A stretch of 64,000 nt of DNA from Pseudomonas khavaziana (GCF_019145205.1 NZ_JAHSTT010000005.1:456518-520517), one strand, 5' to 3'; positions 17,635 to 26,670 are shown, numbered from the stretch's first letter. The notes: generated by a model not told the origin, from the sequence alone. Program-made: numbers and translations.

Positions 17635-19176
17635 ATGATCGGACCCGTGTCGACAGGCGGATGGGGGACAGGCTTGTTCCAGGAGCTTTCAAACCCACCA
17701 CAAGGCTTTAAGAGCGCCTGTCAAATGTCAGTGGAAATGGCCCAGGGAAGCGGTGTCACCGCGCAGTCGCTGTTGAAGGACTCGCTCAAGCAAATTGCCA
17801 ACATTGATCGTGGGCTACAAGGCGGCAATGCGTTTTTGGAAACAAACCCGGACGCCCTGCGTGATGCGAAGGCACGTGATCAGGAGCGTGCCAACGGCCA
17901 TGTGCGTGGGCATTTGCACGGCGTACCGATAGCGCTCAAGGATGTATTTGAAACCAATGATCGCATGCAGACCAGCGCAGGCTCGAAGGCGTTGGTTGGA
18001 GCGCCTGCCACTAGAAACGCCACGGTTGTCGACAATTTGTTGAAGGCTGGGGTGGTGATTGTGGGTAAAACCAATATGAGTGAATTGTCCAACTTTCGCT
18101 CTCAATCACCAGCGGACGGTTGGAGTTCCCGCGGCGGCCAGACGCTGAACCCGCATCGCCTGGGAGGGCAGGTGGCAGGGTCGAGTTCAGGCTCGGCAGT
18201 GGCGGTTGCCCAAGGGCATGTGCCATTGGCCTTGGGGTTGGAAACCAACGGTTCGATTATCAGTCCAGCAGCCTACAACGGCGTTTTTGGCCTGAAAACC
18301 ACGGTAGGACTGCTCAGCACCGAGGGCGTCATGACCAGTACGCGCCTGGATGCGATCGGTACTTTCACTCGTAATGTCTGTGATGCGGCAGAGGCCCTCA
18401 ACGCAATGACCGGAACCAATGCCTACACCGATGGCCTGCATGCCGACGCCTTGAAAGGTAAGCGAATTGGCTATACGCCTTTGCCTGAATTTTCCGAGAA
18501 GGAAGCCAAGGACCCGGCCAAACGCGCAGATCGCAAGCATTACGAAAAGGCGCTCGATGTGTTGAAGGACCAAGGTGCGATCCTGGTGCCGGTGAGGCGG
18601 TTGGAGGAGGGCGTCACTGATGAGACCTACGAGCGTTACATCGAAGTGTTGTTCGCAGAGGTCAAGCAACAACTGGAAGACTACCTGGCTGGACGAGAAG
18701 GTTTGCCGGTCAAATCACTTTCGGAGCTGATTGCTTTTATCAAGCGCAACCAGCAGCCGGGTGAGCCTGACCAGAAGCTGTTGGAACTGATCAACAGCCT
18801 GGAAACGACTCAGGAACAGCGCGACAAGTTGTGGGAGGAGATCCTTCCCATCTTTCAGAAAACCATCGACGATCCAATGAGGGAACACAAACTCGACGCG
18901 ATGGTGTCGAACTTCCTATCCCATAATTATTTCTTCAGTGCGGCAGCCGGCTACCCAGGCCTGTCGGTTCCTTCTGGAATGGATGATGAAGGCATGCCGA
19001 CCGCGCTCTACTTTCATGGTTCGGGCAACAGCGAAGCCACCTTGCTCTCAGTCGCCTATGGTTATGAACAAGCCACGCAAGCGATTCAGAAACCGGCTTT
19101 TCTGCCAGGGGCTCCCTTCACGCCGGCCCCGGTAAGTGCAGATGAAACCGTTGAGGTCTCTGCCACTGGCGCTTGA
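17635..19176 (+). CDS. Amidase signature family enzyme
   Basis: A 513-residue amidase. The Ser-cis-Ser-Lys triad region is complete: GVPIALKDVFETND supplies the Lys, VAGSSSGSAVAVAQG the cis-Ser, and ETNGSIISPAAYNGVFGLK the nucleophile Ser. It resembles stand-alone bacterial amidases (peptide amidase/6-aminohexanoate hydrolase type), not GatA, as no gatB/gatC is near. No signal peptide is visible. Start at ATG 17635 with AGAGAGG upstream. The region around residues 320-450 is richer in charged residues than usual for the family. Substrate unknown. Confidence 0.88.
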   Translation: MIGPVSTGGWGTGLFQELSNPPQGFKSACQMSVEMAQGSGVTAQSLLKDSLKQIANIDRGLQGGNAFLETNPDALRDAKARDQERANGHVRGHLHGVPIALKDVFETNDRMQTSAGSKALVGAPATRNATVVDNLLKAGVVIVGKTNMSELSNFRSQSPADGWSSRGGQTLNPHRLGGQVAGSSSGSAVAVAQGHVPLALGLETNGSIISPAAYNGVFGLKTTVGLLSTEGVMTSTRLDAIGTFTRNVCDAAEALNAMTGTNAYTDGLHADALKGKRIGYTPLPEFSEKEAKDPAKRADRKHYEKALDVLKDQGAILVPVRRLEEGVTDETYERYIEVLFAEVKQQLEDYLAGREGLPVKSLSELIAFIKRNQQPGEPDQKLLELINSLETTQEQRDKLWEEILPIFQKTIDDPMREHKLDAMVSNFLSHNYFFSAAAGYPGLSVPSGMDDEGMPTALYFHGSGNSEATLLSVAYGYEQATQAIQKPAFLPGAPFTPAPVSADETVEVSATGA

Positions 19177-19301
19177 GTTTGAATCAACCTCTGCTGGCTG
19201 ATGCCCGCAGAGGTTGCCTAAGGGGCGACTTCAATTTCTCCGTATCGCCATCGCAGGCATGACGCGGCCACGGCTACACTCTATGCCAGGGGGGAAAAGC
19301 C

Positions 19302-19862
19302 ATGGACAGTTATAGAATCCACATCCTCGGCGCTGCGGGAGCCGGCACAACTACTTTGGGCAAGGCCCTGGCTGAACATTTGAACATTGCCTATTTCGAC
19401 TCGGATTTCTATTACTGGCAGCAAACCCCGGAACCCTTCACCATCGCCCGACCCCGGGACGAACGCATTCAGCTACTGCAGGAACACACTGCCGGCCATG
19501 AAAGCTGGGTGCTGTCTGGCTCTTTGTGCGGATGGGGCGACGCCATGATCGCGCAGTTCACCCACGTAGTGTTCCTGCGCCTGGATCCTGAGGTGCGCCT
19601 GCACCGCCTGCGCTTGCGGGAGGTGGAGCGCTACGGCGAGCAGATCCTGGAAGGTGGAAGCCGTCACCAAAACAGCGTCGCTTTCCTCACCTGGGCGGCA
19701 CGTTACGATGCCGGAAACCACAGTTTCCGTAGCCTGCGTCGGCACGAAACCTGGTTGGAACCACTGCATTGCCCGGTACTACGGTTGGACTCTACGCACC
19801 ATTCGGTTGAGGCGTTGGTGAGTCAATTGTTGCCGTTGTTGTGCCCAGCAACCGAGACATAA
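19302..19862 (+). CDS. P-loop nucleotide kinase-like protein (adenylate kinase fold)
   Basis: A 186-residue P-loop protein with Walker A GAAGAGTTTLGKALA at residues 10-24 and a LID-like basic stretch (RLHRLRLREVERYG). It resembles the small adenylate-kinase-like or FlaR-like proteins annotated as AAA family ATPases. The role is unknown. Its last 71 bp overlap the 3' end of the convergent XRE gene. ATG 19302 follows a GGGGGAAAAG stretch. Confidence 0.78.
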   Translation: MDSYRIHILGAAGAGTTTLGKALAEHLNIAYFDSDFYYWQQTPEPFTIARPRDERIQLLQEHTAGHESWVLSGSLCGWGDAMIAQFTHVVFLRLDPEVRLHRLRLREVERYGEQILEGGSRHQNSVAFLTWAARYDAGNHSFRSLRRHETWLEPLHCPVLRLDSTHHSVEALVSQLLPLLCPATET

Positions 19863-20172
19863 GGCCCTGATTTGTGGGTTCGGCTGCTGGTGTGTCAAAC
19901 CGGCGTGCACTCATGCCCCAGCCCGGCGCAAACCCCGGGAAAAATACCAGCCCTTCAGCCTCGAGGCGAAACGCCAGGATCAAACGGGTTTGATCGTCGA
20001 CGTCGCCGTGGCTTTCCAATTGTTGAATCGCCGCCACCGCCACACCCGCCTGGCGAGCCAGTTCTTCGCGGCTCCAGCCCAGCATGAGGCGGGCCTGCGC
20101 GCAGTGTTTGGCGGTGAATTGATGCAGCACGATCTGCTGTTCTACGAAAGAGCTCATTGCCAGAGAGGACAT
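19792..20172 (-). CDS. XRE-family helix-turn-helix regulator behind a LexA-like box
   Basis: A 126-residue protein with a Cro/CI-type HTH at about residues 25-75 (ARLMLGWSREELARQAGVAV, followed by AAIQQLES). The C-terminal ~45 residues are low-complexity and overlap the convergent kinase-like gene. Start at ATG 20172 with GGAGAA upstream. A LexA-like box lies 37 bp upstream, so it may be SOS-inducible, or the same GTACA repeats may be its own operator. It lies downstream of a CoiA-like zinc-finger gene on the same strand. Confidence 0.78.
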   Translation of the reverse strand: MSSLAMSSFVEQQIVLHQFTAKHCAQARLMLGWSREELARQAGVAVAAIQQLESHGDVDDQTRLILAFRLEAEGLVFFPGFAPGWGMSARRFDTPAAEPTNQGLMSRLLGTTTATIDSPTPQPNGA

Positions 20173-20208
20173 GGGGGTTCTCCAGGTTCGACGGTTGAGG
20201 CGCAACTA

Positions 20209-20228
20209 TACTGTGTTTTTGTACAGTT
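20209..20228 (-). promoter_or_regulatory. LexA (SOS) box-like palindrome
   Basis: The site reads TACTGT-N8-ACAGTT with all CTGT/ACAG core bases of the gamma-proteobacterial LexA box and a T-rich centre. On the minus strand it overlaps a TATAGT -10-like hexamer for the XRE gene. An alternative reading is a GTACA direct repeat, spaced 12 bp, as an XRE operator. Confidence 0.6.
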
Positions 20229-20277
20229 GTTTGTACCGCTCATCATCTGGATTATTTCGTGGGCGTTTCAGCCCCGA

Positions 20278-21225
20278 TCACTCCAGCCCTGGCGCCTCCC
20301 GGATGATCAAGTGATCCAGGTTCTCGATATTCGCGCTGAATACCCCGAACGTTTGCTCGGGGTTGTTCTTGCTGGGCACCTGCTTGAATTGCGGCGTAAC
20401 CCCGTAGAAGAAGCAATACAGCGGCCGTTCGCTGCAGGCCGCCGCCTTGATCTGCTCCAGGAATGCGCTGCGCTTGCGATAATGCTCGATGAGTTTTTTG
20501 CTCAGGTAGACGTTGACCGAGTACGGCTTCTTGTCGAGCCACACCTTCTTTTCGAAATCGATACGAAAGCTGCTGGTGTAGTCTTTGATTGCCTTGATCT
20601 TGCCCCAGTAGATCAGGCCCTTGTTGTCTTGCAGGTATTCGATCTTCTTGAAAAACGTCCAGTAGGTCGCCGTGTGCTCACCGATCTTCAAGGGCATGGC
20701 CTTGAGCTTGTCCTTGTCATCAATGTTGGACACATAGCACTCCACCGGGTGGGCGAACACGCTGGTTTTGTCCGGGGTTGTGTCGCTGTGGTCATGGCCT
20801 GTTGTAATGCGGTTTGAAGGCGCTTTCGTTGGCTCTGGAGAGACGTTTGCATCGGTGCCGACAACAGCTGTCCTACGTGCGTACTGACGGCGTGTCAGCA
20901 CAAATTCCGATGGGAAATTGTCCTCGCGCTCGTCGTCATTTTCACCGGTCGCGGTTTTTTGGTTGCTGGCATAGCGGCAGCCGTCGATATGCCGGGTGCC
21001 GGGTTTGTTCTTGAAGTGCGGTGTACGCAGGTAGTTGACGTTCTTGGCGTTGAAGGTACTCAACACATTGTTCGCATCGAACATGGCGCGGCAGGCATCG
21101 TTGGGGCAGAGGAAGCTGTCCTTGTCGGAATCGAAATCGGCGGTTTCGTCGAAATTCAGCTCTCGAACATCGTAGATCGACAATTTGTCATCGAGACTCA
21201 GGCTGTAGGCCGTGTCGAATTTCAT
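20278..21225 (-). CDS. Unknown protein with CoiA-like N-terminal zinc finger, 315 aa
   Basis: I do not recognise a named family over the full length. Residues 38-85 hold a Cys/His cluster, FLCPNDACRAMF then TPHFKNKPGTRHIDGC, spaced like the zinc-binding N-terminus of CoiA-type competence proteins. The C-terminal ~160 residues are a lysine- and aromatic-rich alpha/beta domain (YWTFFKKIEYLQDNKGLIYW; SVNVYLSKKLIEHYRKR). The composition is less alanine/GC-rich than its neighbours, suggesting recent acquisition. No signal peptide. A 14-bp palindrome covers its likely -10. Confidence 0.65.
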   Translation of the reverse strand: MKFDTAYSLSLDDKLSIYDVRELNFDETADFDSDKDSFLCPNDACRAMFDANNVLSTFNAKNVNYLRTPHFKNKPGTRHIDGCRYASNQKTATGENDDEREDNFPSEFVLTRRQYARRTAVVGTDANVSPEPTKAPSNRITTGHDHSDTTPDKTSVFAHPVECYVSNIDDKDKLKAMPLKIGEHTATYWTFFKKIEYLQDNKGLIYWGKIKAIKDYTSSFRIDFEKKVWLDKKPYSVNVYLSKKLIEHYRKRSAFLEQIKAAACSERPLYCFFYGVTPQFKQVPSKNNPEQTFGVFSANIENLDHLIIREAPGLE

Positions 21226-21248
21226 GGGCTCGGGTCCGTGAGAAGTTT

Positions 21249-21262
21249 CGCTATTAATAGCG
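21249..21262. promoter_or_regulatory. Perfect palindrome CGCTATTAATAGCG
   Basis: A 14-bp perfect palindrome 24 bp upstream of the CoiA-like gene, overlapping a possible -10 (TTGCTG-N17 spacing). It is a likely operator; the cognate regulator is unknown. Confidence 0.5.
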
Positions 21263-21278
21263 GGATCCTAGCTAAATA

Positions 21279-22448
21279 TCAGCAAGAACCTGCCACGCGT
21301 CGGCCACTCAAGAAACACAGGGTGCCGCCCACGGCGGTGAGGGCGGCCAGGGCATAGAACATGCTGGTCGGCGCAGCGTTGATCAGCAAATAGCCACAAA
21401 TCACCGGGCTCATTGCTCCACCGAACGCTGCCAGGTTCTGCGCGCCGTAGTAACTGCCCCGTAGTGCATCCGGCGCGATGGTGTCGATAAATAGAAATTC
21501 AGAAGGGTAGATGATCATCTCACCCAAGGTGAACACGAACATCGCCAGGCACCAGGTGACCAGGCTGTCGGCCTGGCTGAACCCCACCAACCCGCCGATA
21601 AACAGCAAGGTGCCCAGTACGATCCAGTGGCGCAATTGCTCACGCTTGAGGAAGCGGCCGATCTGGTACTGCATCAAAATCACCGTGATGGCGTTGCAGG
21701 CCAGCACCGCCGACAGAGTCTTTAACGCTTGCCCAGGTTTGTAGGCCACCAGCAAAAACTGCGACAGATACAGGGTGTAGCGCCCATGGACAATGGTGCT
21801 CAACAGGCTGCCGCTGGTAAATAGGATCAGCGTGCGGTCGCTGCGCAAGGTGCGCAGGGTGCTGAGGAAACTCTGGGGTTTATGGCTGTCATCCCGCTGG
21901 GTCGGTGCAATGCCGATCATCAGGAACAGGCTGCCAAAGGCAATGGCGCTGGCGAGCAGGAACGGTGCCCAGGGTAATTGGCCGGCGATCACCACACCCA
22001 GCATCGGGCCGGTTGCGTAGCCGACATTGGTCAGGGTATAGCGCAGGGAGAACACCTTGGCGCGTTCGCCCACCGGCAGGTTCTCGCTGATGATCGCCTT
22101 GGAGCCGATCAGGAACAGCGCCGACGCGGCTTCAGTGATCACCAGGGTCAGGGTGGTGAGGTAGAGGTTGCTGGCAAAGGTCAGCAACAGAAAACCGATG
22201 GAGCTGGAGAGCATGGCCAGGATCAGCAGCTTGCGCTTTTCCAGGCGGTCGATGATGTAGCCGCCGTACAAGCCCAGCAACGTGGCGATGAACACGGCGG
22301 TGCCCATCAACAGGCCAATGTCCTGCTGGTCGAGGCCCAGGCGTGTGCTCAGCCAGAGGGCCAGCAACGGACTGGTCATGGCGCGGCTGACCACGATGGT
22401 CACCGAGCAAATCATCAGGCGGCGGATTACCAGGGAATAGGTGACCAC
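21279..22448 (-). CDS. MFS transporter
   Basis: A 389-residue major facilitator with about twelve hydrophobic segments. The loop 2-3 motif GGYIIDRLEKRKLL (a variant of GxLaDrxGrkxxl) and motif C-like GYATGPMLGVVIAGQLPW are visible. It belongs to the drug/sugar efflux-type (MdtH/YfcJ-like) group, but the substrate is unknown. The start is GTG at 22448. A REPIN separates it from the ABC transporter operon upstream. Confidence 0.85.
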   Translation of the reverse strand: MVTYSLVIRRLMICSVTIVVSRAMTSPLLALWLSTRLGLDQQDIGLLMGTAVFIATLLGLYGGYIIDRLEKRKLLILAMLSSSIGFLLLTFASNLYLTTLTLVITEAASALFLIGSKAIISENLPVGERAKVFSLRYTLTNVGYATGPMLGVVIAGQLPWAPFLLASAIAFGSLFLMIGIAPTQRDDSHKPQSFLSTLRTLRSDRTLILFTSGSLLSTIVHGRYTLYLSQFLLVAYKPGQALKTLSAVLACNAITVILMQYQIGRFLKREQLRHWIVLGTLLFIGGLVGFSQADSLVTWCLAMFVFTLGEMIIYPSEFLFIDTIAPDALRGSYYGAQNLAAFGGAMSPVICGYLLINAAPTSMFYALAALTAVGGTLCFLSGRRVAGSC

Positions 22449-22511
22449 GGTAGGTGCGAGAGTCCTAGTAATTACTTGAAGACAACACAGATCAAAAAGA
22501 CAACACAGGTC

Positions 22512-22606
22512 AAATGTGGGAGGGGGCTTGCTCCCGATGGCGGTACTTCAGACAAGCATCAGGTGACTGAACCATTGCTATCGGGAGCAGGCCCCCTCCC
22601 ACATTT
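22512..22606. repeat. REPIN, GTGGGAGGGGGCTTGC class
   Basis: Inverted arms at about 22512-22545 and 22573-22606 (AAATGTGGGAGGGGGCTTGC and its complement, with one G/A change) flank a short spacer between the MFS gene and the end of the ABC substrate-binding gene. Confidence 0.85.
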
Positions 22607-22620
22607 TTTAGACCTTGGTT

Positions 22621-23442
22621 TTACTGACCAGAATTGATGGTGATTTTTTCCACCGCACCCTGCTCCAGATCCCACTTCTTCAAGATCTTGCCGTAGGTCC
22701 CGTCGTCAATCATTCCCTGCAACGCCTCACTGATCGCCGTGACCAACTCGGTATTGCTCTTCTCAATCCCAAGCCCGGTGAATTGCTTGGAAATCGCCTG
22801 ACCCACCGGCTTGTACTTACCCTTATCCAGCGACATCAGATAAGGAATGGTCTCGCTGCCCTGCATCGCCGCATCCAAGCGGTTTTGCTGCAACTGCGCC
22901 CGCGCATCCGCCGAGCCTTCGGTGCCGATCACCACAATCGCCGGCTTACCTGCTGCTTCGCAGTTTGCCTTGCTCCACGCGGTAATTTCCGACGGCCAGG
23001 TCGTACGGCGGCTGGTGCCGACTTTTTTACCGCACAGGTCGGTCAATTCCTTGAGGTCTTCACGCTTGGCCAAAGTGTAGAGCTGCGGGCCGCTGGTGAA
23101 GTAGTCAATGAAGGTCACCGCCTTCTGGCGTTCGGCGGTGTCGGTCATGCCCGATAACACGATGTCCACGCGCTTGGTGGTCAGTCCGCTAAGCATCTGC
23201 TCGAAGCCGGTTTCCTGCCACTTGATCTTCACGCCCAAGCGCTCGGCGAGAGCGTTGCCCAGGTCAAAGTCGAGACCGGTGAGCTTGTTGGTGGCCGGGT
23301 CCTTGAAATCCATCGGCGGGTAGTTCGGCACGATGGCCGCGCTGATCTCACCCTTGTCCTTGATTGTCGCCGGCAATGCCGCGAATACACACGAGGAGGC
23401 CATCAGGCCTGCGAGCAAGGTGGGGATAAACAATTTTTTCAT
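22621..23442 (-). CDS. Amino-acid ABC transporter substrate-binding protein
   Basis: A 273-residue periplasmic binding protein of family 3. A signal peptide (residues 1-21, ending SSCVFA) precedes the mature protein. Family features include IVPNYPPMDFKDPATNKLTG, FDLGNALAERLGVKIKW, VDIVLSGMTDTAERQKAVTF and the C-terminal DGTYGKILKKWDLEQGAV. It is the last gene of the argH2-permease-ATPase-SBP operon. Ligand unknown; see the operon finding. Confidence 0.88.
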   Translation of the reverse strand: MKKLFIPTLLAGLMASSCVFAALPATIKDKGEISAAIVPNYPPMDFKDPATNKLTGLDFDLGNALAERLGVKIKWQETGFEQMLSGLTTKRVDIVLSGMTDTAERQKAVTFIDYFTSGPQLYTLAKREDLKELTDLCGKKVGTSRRTTWPSEITAWSKANCEAAGKPAIVVIGTEGSADARAQLQQNRLDAAMQGSETIPYLMSLDKGKYKPVGQAISKQFTGLGIEKSNTELVTAISEALQGMIDDGTYGKILKKWDLEQGAVEKITINSGQ

Positions 23443-23467
23443 GGGGGCGTTCTCGTTAGTTTTTTAG

Positions 23468-24232
23468 TTAAGTGCGAACGGCAGAAATAAAGCTTTGGGT
23501 ACGCGGGTTTTGTGGGCTTATTAGAATTTCTTCCGGGCTGCCGGCTTCCACAATCTGGCCGGCATCCATAAACACCATGCGGTTGGAGACTTCGCGGGCA
23601 AAGCCCAGCTCATGGGTGACCACGATCATGGTCATGCCAGTGGTAGCCAAGTCGCGCATCACCGACAGCACTTCGCCTACCAGTTCCGGGTCAAGGGCTG
23701 ACGTGGGTTCGTCAAACAACATCAGCTTGGGGCGCATCGCCAGCGCACGGGCAATCGCCACGCGTTGCTGCTGCCCGCCGGACAACTCCACCGGGTAAGC
23801 ATTGCGCTTGTCCGCCAGGCCGACGCGGGCCAGCAGCTCCAGGGCATCTTCGATGGCTTCCTTGGGCGAGCGCTTGAGCACCTGGCACGGGCCTTCGATG
23901 ATGTTCTGCAACACGGTCATATGCGGGAACAAATTGAAGCGCTGGAACACCATGCCGGTCGCCAGGCGTTGGCGTGCGATCTGCACCTCATTCATTTCAT
24001 GCAACTTGTTGCCGACCACCCGGTAACCGACTAGCTCGCCATCGACCCACAGGCCGCCCTTGTCGATTTTTTCCAACTGGTTGACGCAGCGCAGCAACGT
24101 GCTTTTACCCGAGCCGGATGGACCGATGATGCACATTACCTCGCCCTGCTCGACCTCGATATTGATGTCGCGCAGCGCGTGATACTGGTCGTAATACTTG
24201 TTCAGGTTGACGGCCTTGACGATGCTTCTCAT
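23468..24232 (-). CDS. Amino-acid ABC transporter ATP-binding protein
   Basis: A 254-residue GlnQ/HisP-type ATPase. Walker [11 protein letters not shown]-loop [17 protein letters not shown], signature [17 protein letters not shown] and Walker [15 protein letters not shown] are all intact. GAGGAG precedes ATG 24232. It lies 26 bp upstream of the binding-protein gene and 24 bp downstream of the permease gene, so one transcript is likely. Confidence 0.93.
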   Translation of the reverse strand: MRSIVKAVNLNKYYDQYHALRDINIEVEQGEVMCIIGPSGSGKSTLLRCVNQLEKIDKGGLWVDGELVGYRVVGNKLHEMNEVQIARQRLATGMVFQRFNLFPHMTVLQNIIEGPCQVLKRSPKEAIEDALELLARVGLADKRNAYPVELSGGQQQRVAIARALAMRPKLMLFDEPTSALDPELVGEVLSVMRDLATTGMTMIVVTHELGFAREVSNRMVFMDAGQIVEAGSPEEILISPQNPRTQSFISAVRT

Positions 24233-24256
24233 GGGGCAAATCTCCTCAACCCAGGC

Positions 24257-25135
24257 TTACGAACGCTTGCCGGCGCCGCGGGCAAAACGACGCTCAAGGC
24301 GGCTTTGACCAAATGAAAGAACGGTCACCACCGCCAGGTACCAGATACCCGCCACGATCAGCAGCTCCATGACCCGCGCGTTGGCGTAGTAGATGTTTTG
24401 CGCGTTGTGCAGCAGCTCCGAATACTGGATAACGCTGGCCAGGCTGGTCATTTTCACCATGCTGATGAACTCGTTGCCTACCGGCGGAATGATCACCCGC
24501 ATGGCCTGCGGCAGAATGATCCTACGCAGCGCCTGCAGGCTCGGCATGCCGATGGACTTGGCGGCTTCGTACTGGCCGGTATCCACCGACAGCAAACCGG
24601 CGCGCACCACCTCGGCGGTGTAGGCACCCTGGTTGATACTCAAGCCGAGCAGGGCGGCTACGAACGGCGTCATCAGGTCGACGGTGTCGATGCTGAACAG
24701 GCCGGGAATCGCGATCACCGGGAAAATCAGCGCCAGGTTGAACCACAGCAATAGCTGCAGAATCAGCGGTGTGCCGCGAAACAGCCAGGTGTAGGTGATG
24801 GCTACGTAGCGCAGGATCGGGTTGGCCGACATGCGCATGATTGCCGTGATCACGCCGATTACCACGCCCAGCGCCATCGCCAGGATCGACATGATGATGG
24901 TATTGGCCAAGCCCCACAGGATCGCCTCAGACGTCAGAAACTGCCCGATGTAGGACCATTCGATCTGGCCATTGGCGAATGCGCGTAACAGCGCGGCCAA
25001 CGCGATCACGATCAACGTGGCAAAAAACATTCGCCCGTAATAACGCCGCGGTACGTGTTCGTACTGGGTGATATCGAACTGGTTCTCGGACAACTTGCGC
25101 TCTATTTCCAAGCGCTCGGCCGGGGTTTGGTTCAT
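24257..25135 (-). CDS. Amino-acid ABC transporter permease
   Basis: A 292-residue HisM/GlnP-type permease with an extended cytoplasmic N-terminus (about 35 residues) and five to six membrane helices. The EAA loop is visible as EAAKSIGMPSLQALRRIILP followed by QAMRVIIPPVGNEF. A single permease of this length suggests a homodimeric channel or a fused type. It is second in the operon after the argH paralogue. Confidence 0.9.
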   Translation of the reverse strand: MNQTPAERLEIERKLSENQFDITQYEHVPRRYYGRMFFATLIVIALAALLRAFANGQIEWSYIGQFLTSEAILWGLANTIIMSILAMALGVVIGVITAIMRMSANPILRYVAITYTWLFRGTPLILQLLLWFNLALIFPVIAIPGLFSIDTVDLMTPFVAALLGLSINQGAYTAEVVRAGLLSVDTGQYEAAKSIGMPSLQALRRIILPQAMRVIIPPVGNEFISMVKMTSLASVIQYSELLHNAQNIYYANARVMELLIVAGIWYLAVVTVLSFGQSRLERRFARGAGKRS

Positions 25136-25182
25136 GGTGATTCTCCAAAACTATTAACGCTCTAACGGCTGTAACGCGGTCC

Positions 25183-25211
25183 AAATGTGGGAGCGGGCTT
25201 GCTCGCGAAAG
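25183..25211 (+). repeat. Single REP unit
   Basis: One unpaired REP arm (AAATGTGGGAGCGGGCTTGC followed by TCGCGAAAG) lies between argH2 and the permease gene, inside the putative operon. It mixes features of both REP classes of the window. Confidence 0.65.
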
Positions 25212-25242
25212 CGCCAGCCCAAACACCACAAATCTCTCTGCC

Positions 25243-26670
25243 TTAAATCCTGAATCCCTGATAACTCTCAACCCATTTCTGCTGAGCCGCCAACGCCACC
25301 TTCAACCGCCCAATCTGCTCGCGAACTCGCTCCGGCGCCGTGCCACCCCAGCCACTACGCGCCGCAATTGCCGCCTCTAAGGTCAAGCAGTCGCGCACTT
25401 CCGGCGTGAGCCGCGCATCTACCTCAGCCAACATCGCCGGTGAGGCTTCCCACAACTCAATTTCATGCTTCTCACAAGCTTGCACCAAGGCGCCGGTAAT
25501 CTCGTGCGCCTCCTTGAACGGCACGCCACGGGTCGCCAACCAATCCGCCACTTCCGTCGCCAAGGTAAAGCCCATGGGCGCCTGGCGCCGCAGCTCCTCC
25601 ACCTGCACCTTCATGGTCGCCACCATCCCGGCCATCGCCGGCAACACCAGCAGCAACGTATCTACGCTGTCCAACACGCTGTGCTTGTCTTCACTCAAAT
25701 CGCGGTTGTACGACAGCGGCAAGGATTTAAGCGTCGACATCAACCCGGTCAGGTTGCCAATCAAGCGCCCAGCCTTGCCTCGCGCCAACTCGGCAATATC
25801 CGGGTTCTTCTTCTGCGGCATGATCGAACTGCCGGTAGCGTAGGCATCGTCCAGCACCACCCAGCGAAACTGGCGCGATGACCACAGGCAGAACTCCTCC
25901 GACAGCCGCGAAATATTTACCCCGAGCATGCCCGCGACAAACAGGAATTCCGCCACATGGTCACGGCTGGCGACCGCGTCGATGGAGTTTTCGCACGGTC
26001 CGGTGTAGCCCATTTCCTTGGCCGAATGCTCCGGCTGGCGGGCAATCGCTGACCCTGCCATCGCCGCTGCACCCAACGGCGACAATGCCGTACGCGCATC
26101 CCAGTCCACCAAGCGCTGCACATCCCGCAACATCGACTGCGCATGGGCCAGCAAGTGATGGGCGAATACAATCGGTTGCGCCTGCTGCAAGTGGGTAAAG
26201 CCGGGGCAGATACTCTCGATATGCTGCTCGGCCTGCGCCACCAATGCTTGCTGCAAACCCAACACCTCGGTGGTGATGGTGCGCGCATGGTCGCGTAGGA
26301 AAAGGCGCAAATCGTTGGCCGTCTGGTCATTGCGCGAACGTCCGGCGCGCAACTTGCCGCCCAGGGCGCCCAGGCGCTCGGTCAATACACGTTCGATGAA
26401 GGTGTGCACGTCCTCGTCATCCAGGGTCGGATGCAGGCGGCCGGCGGCGAAATCATCACCGATACGGTCCAGGGCTTCGAGGGTCCGCAGGGTCTCCGAC
26501 TCATCCAGCAACCCTGCGCGCTGCAACTCCCGGGCATGGGCACGGGAGCCGGCCAAATCGTAGGGTGTCAGGCGGAAATAACGCTCAGGGCAACGGGATA
26601 ACGCCGCCAAGGCGGCAGACGGACCGGTCTTGAAACGAGCGCCCCAAAGGCGGTCGGTGGGCTGGGACAT
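25243..26670 (-). CDS. Argininosuccinate lyase-family protein (ArgH paralogue)
   Basis: A 475-residue member of the aspartase/fumarase superfamily, closest to argininosuccinate lyase. GFTHLQQAQPIVFAHHLLAH holds the conserved His, and the superfamily signature GSSIMPQKKNPD is intact. The N-terminus (SQPTDRLWGARFKTGPSAAL...) differs from the housekeeping Pseudomonas ArgH that I would expect (SWGGRFSEP type), so this is probably a catabolic paralogue acting on an N-substituted aspartate, releasing fumarate. It is the first gene of an operon with an amino-acid ABC importer and is divergent from a LysR gene. Confidence 0.82.
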   Translation of the reverse strand: MSQPTDRLWGARFKTGPSAALAALSRCPERYFRLTPYDLAGSRAHARELQRAGLLDESETLRTLEALDRIGDDFAAGRLHPTLDDEDVHTFIERVLTERLGALGGKLRAGRSRNDQTANDLRLFLRDHARTITTEVLGLQQALVAQAEQHIESICPGFTHLQQAQPIVFAHHLLAHAQSMLRDVQRLVDWDARTALSPLGAAAMAGSAIARQPEHSAKEMGYTGPCENSIDAVASRDHVAEFLFVAGMLGVNISRLSEEFCLWSSRQFRWVVLDDAYATGSSIMPQKKNPDIAELARGKAGRLIGNLTGLMSTLKSLPLSYNRDLSEDKHSVLDSVDTLLLVLPAMAGMVATMKVQVEELRRQAPMGFTLATEVADWLATRGVPFKEAHEITGALVQACEKHEIELWEASPAMLAEVDARLTPEVRDCLTLEAAIAARSGWGGTAPERVREQIGRLKVALAAQQKWVESYQGFRI

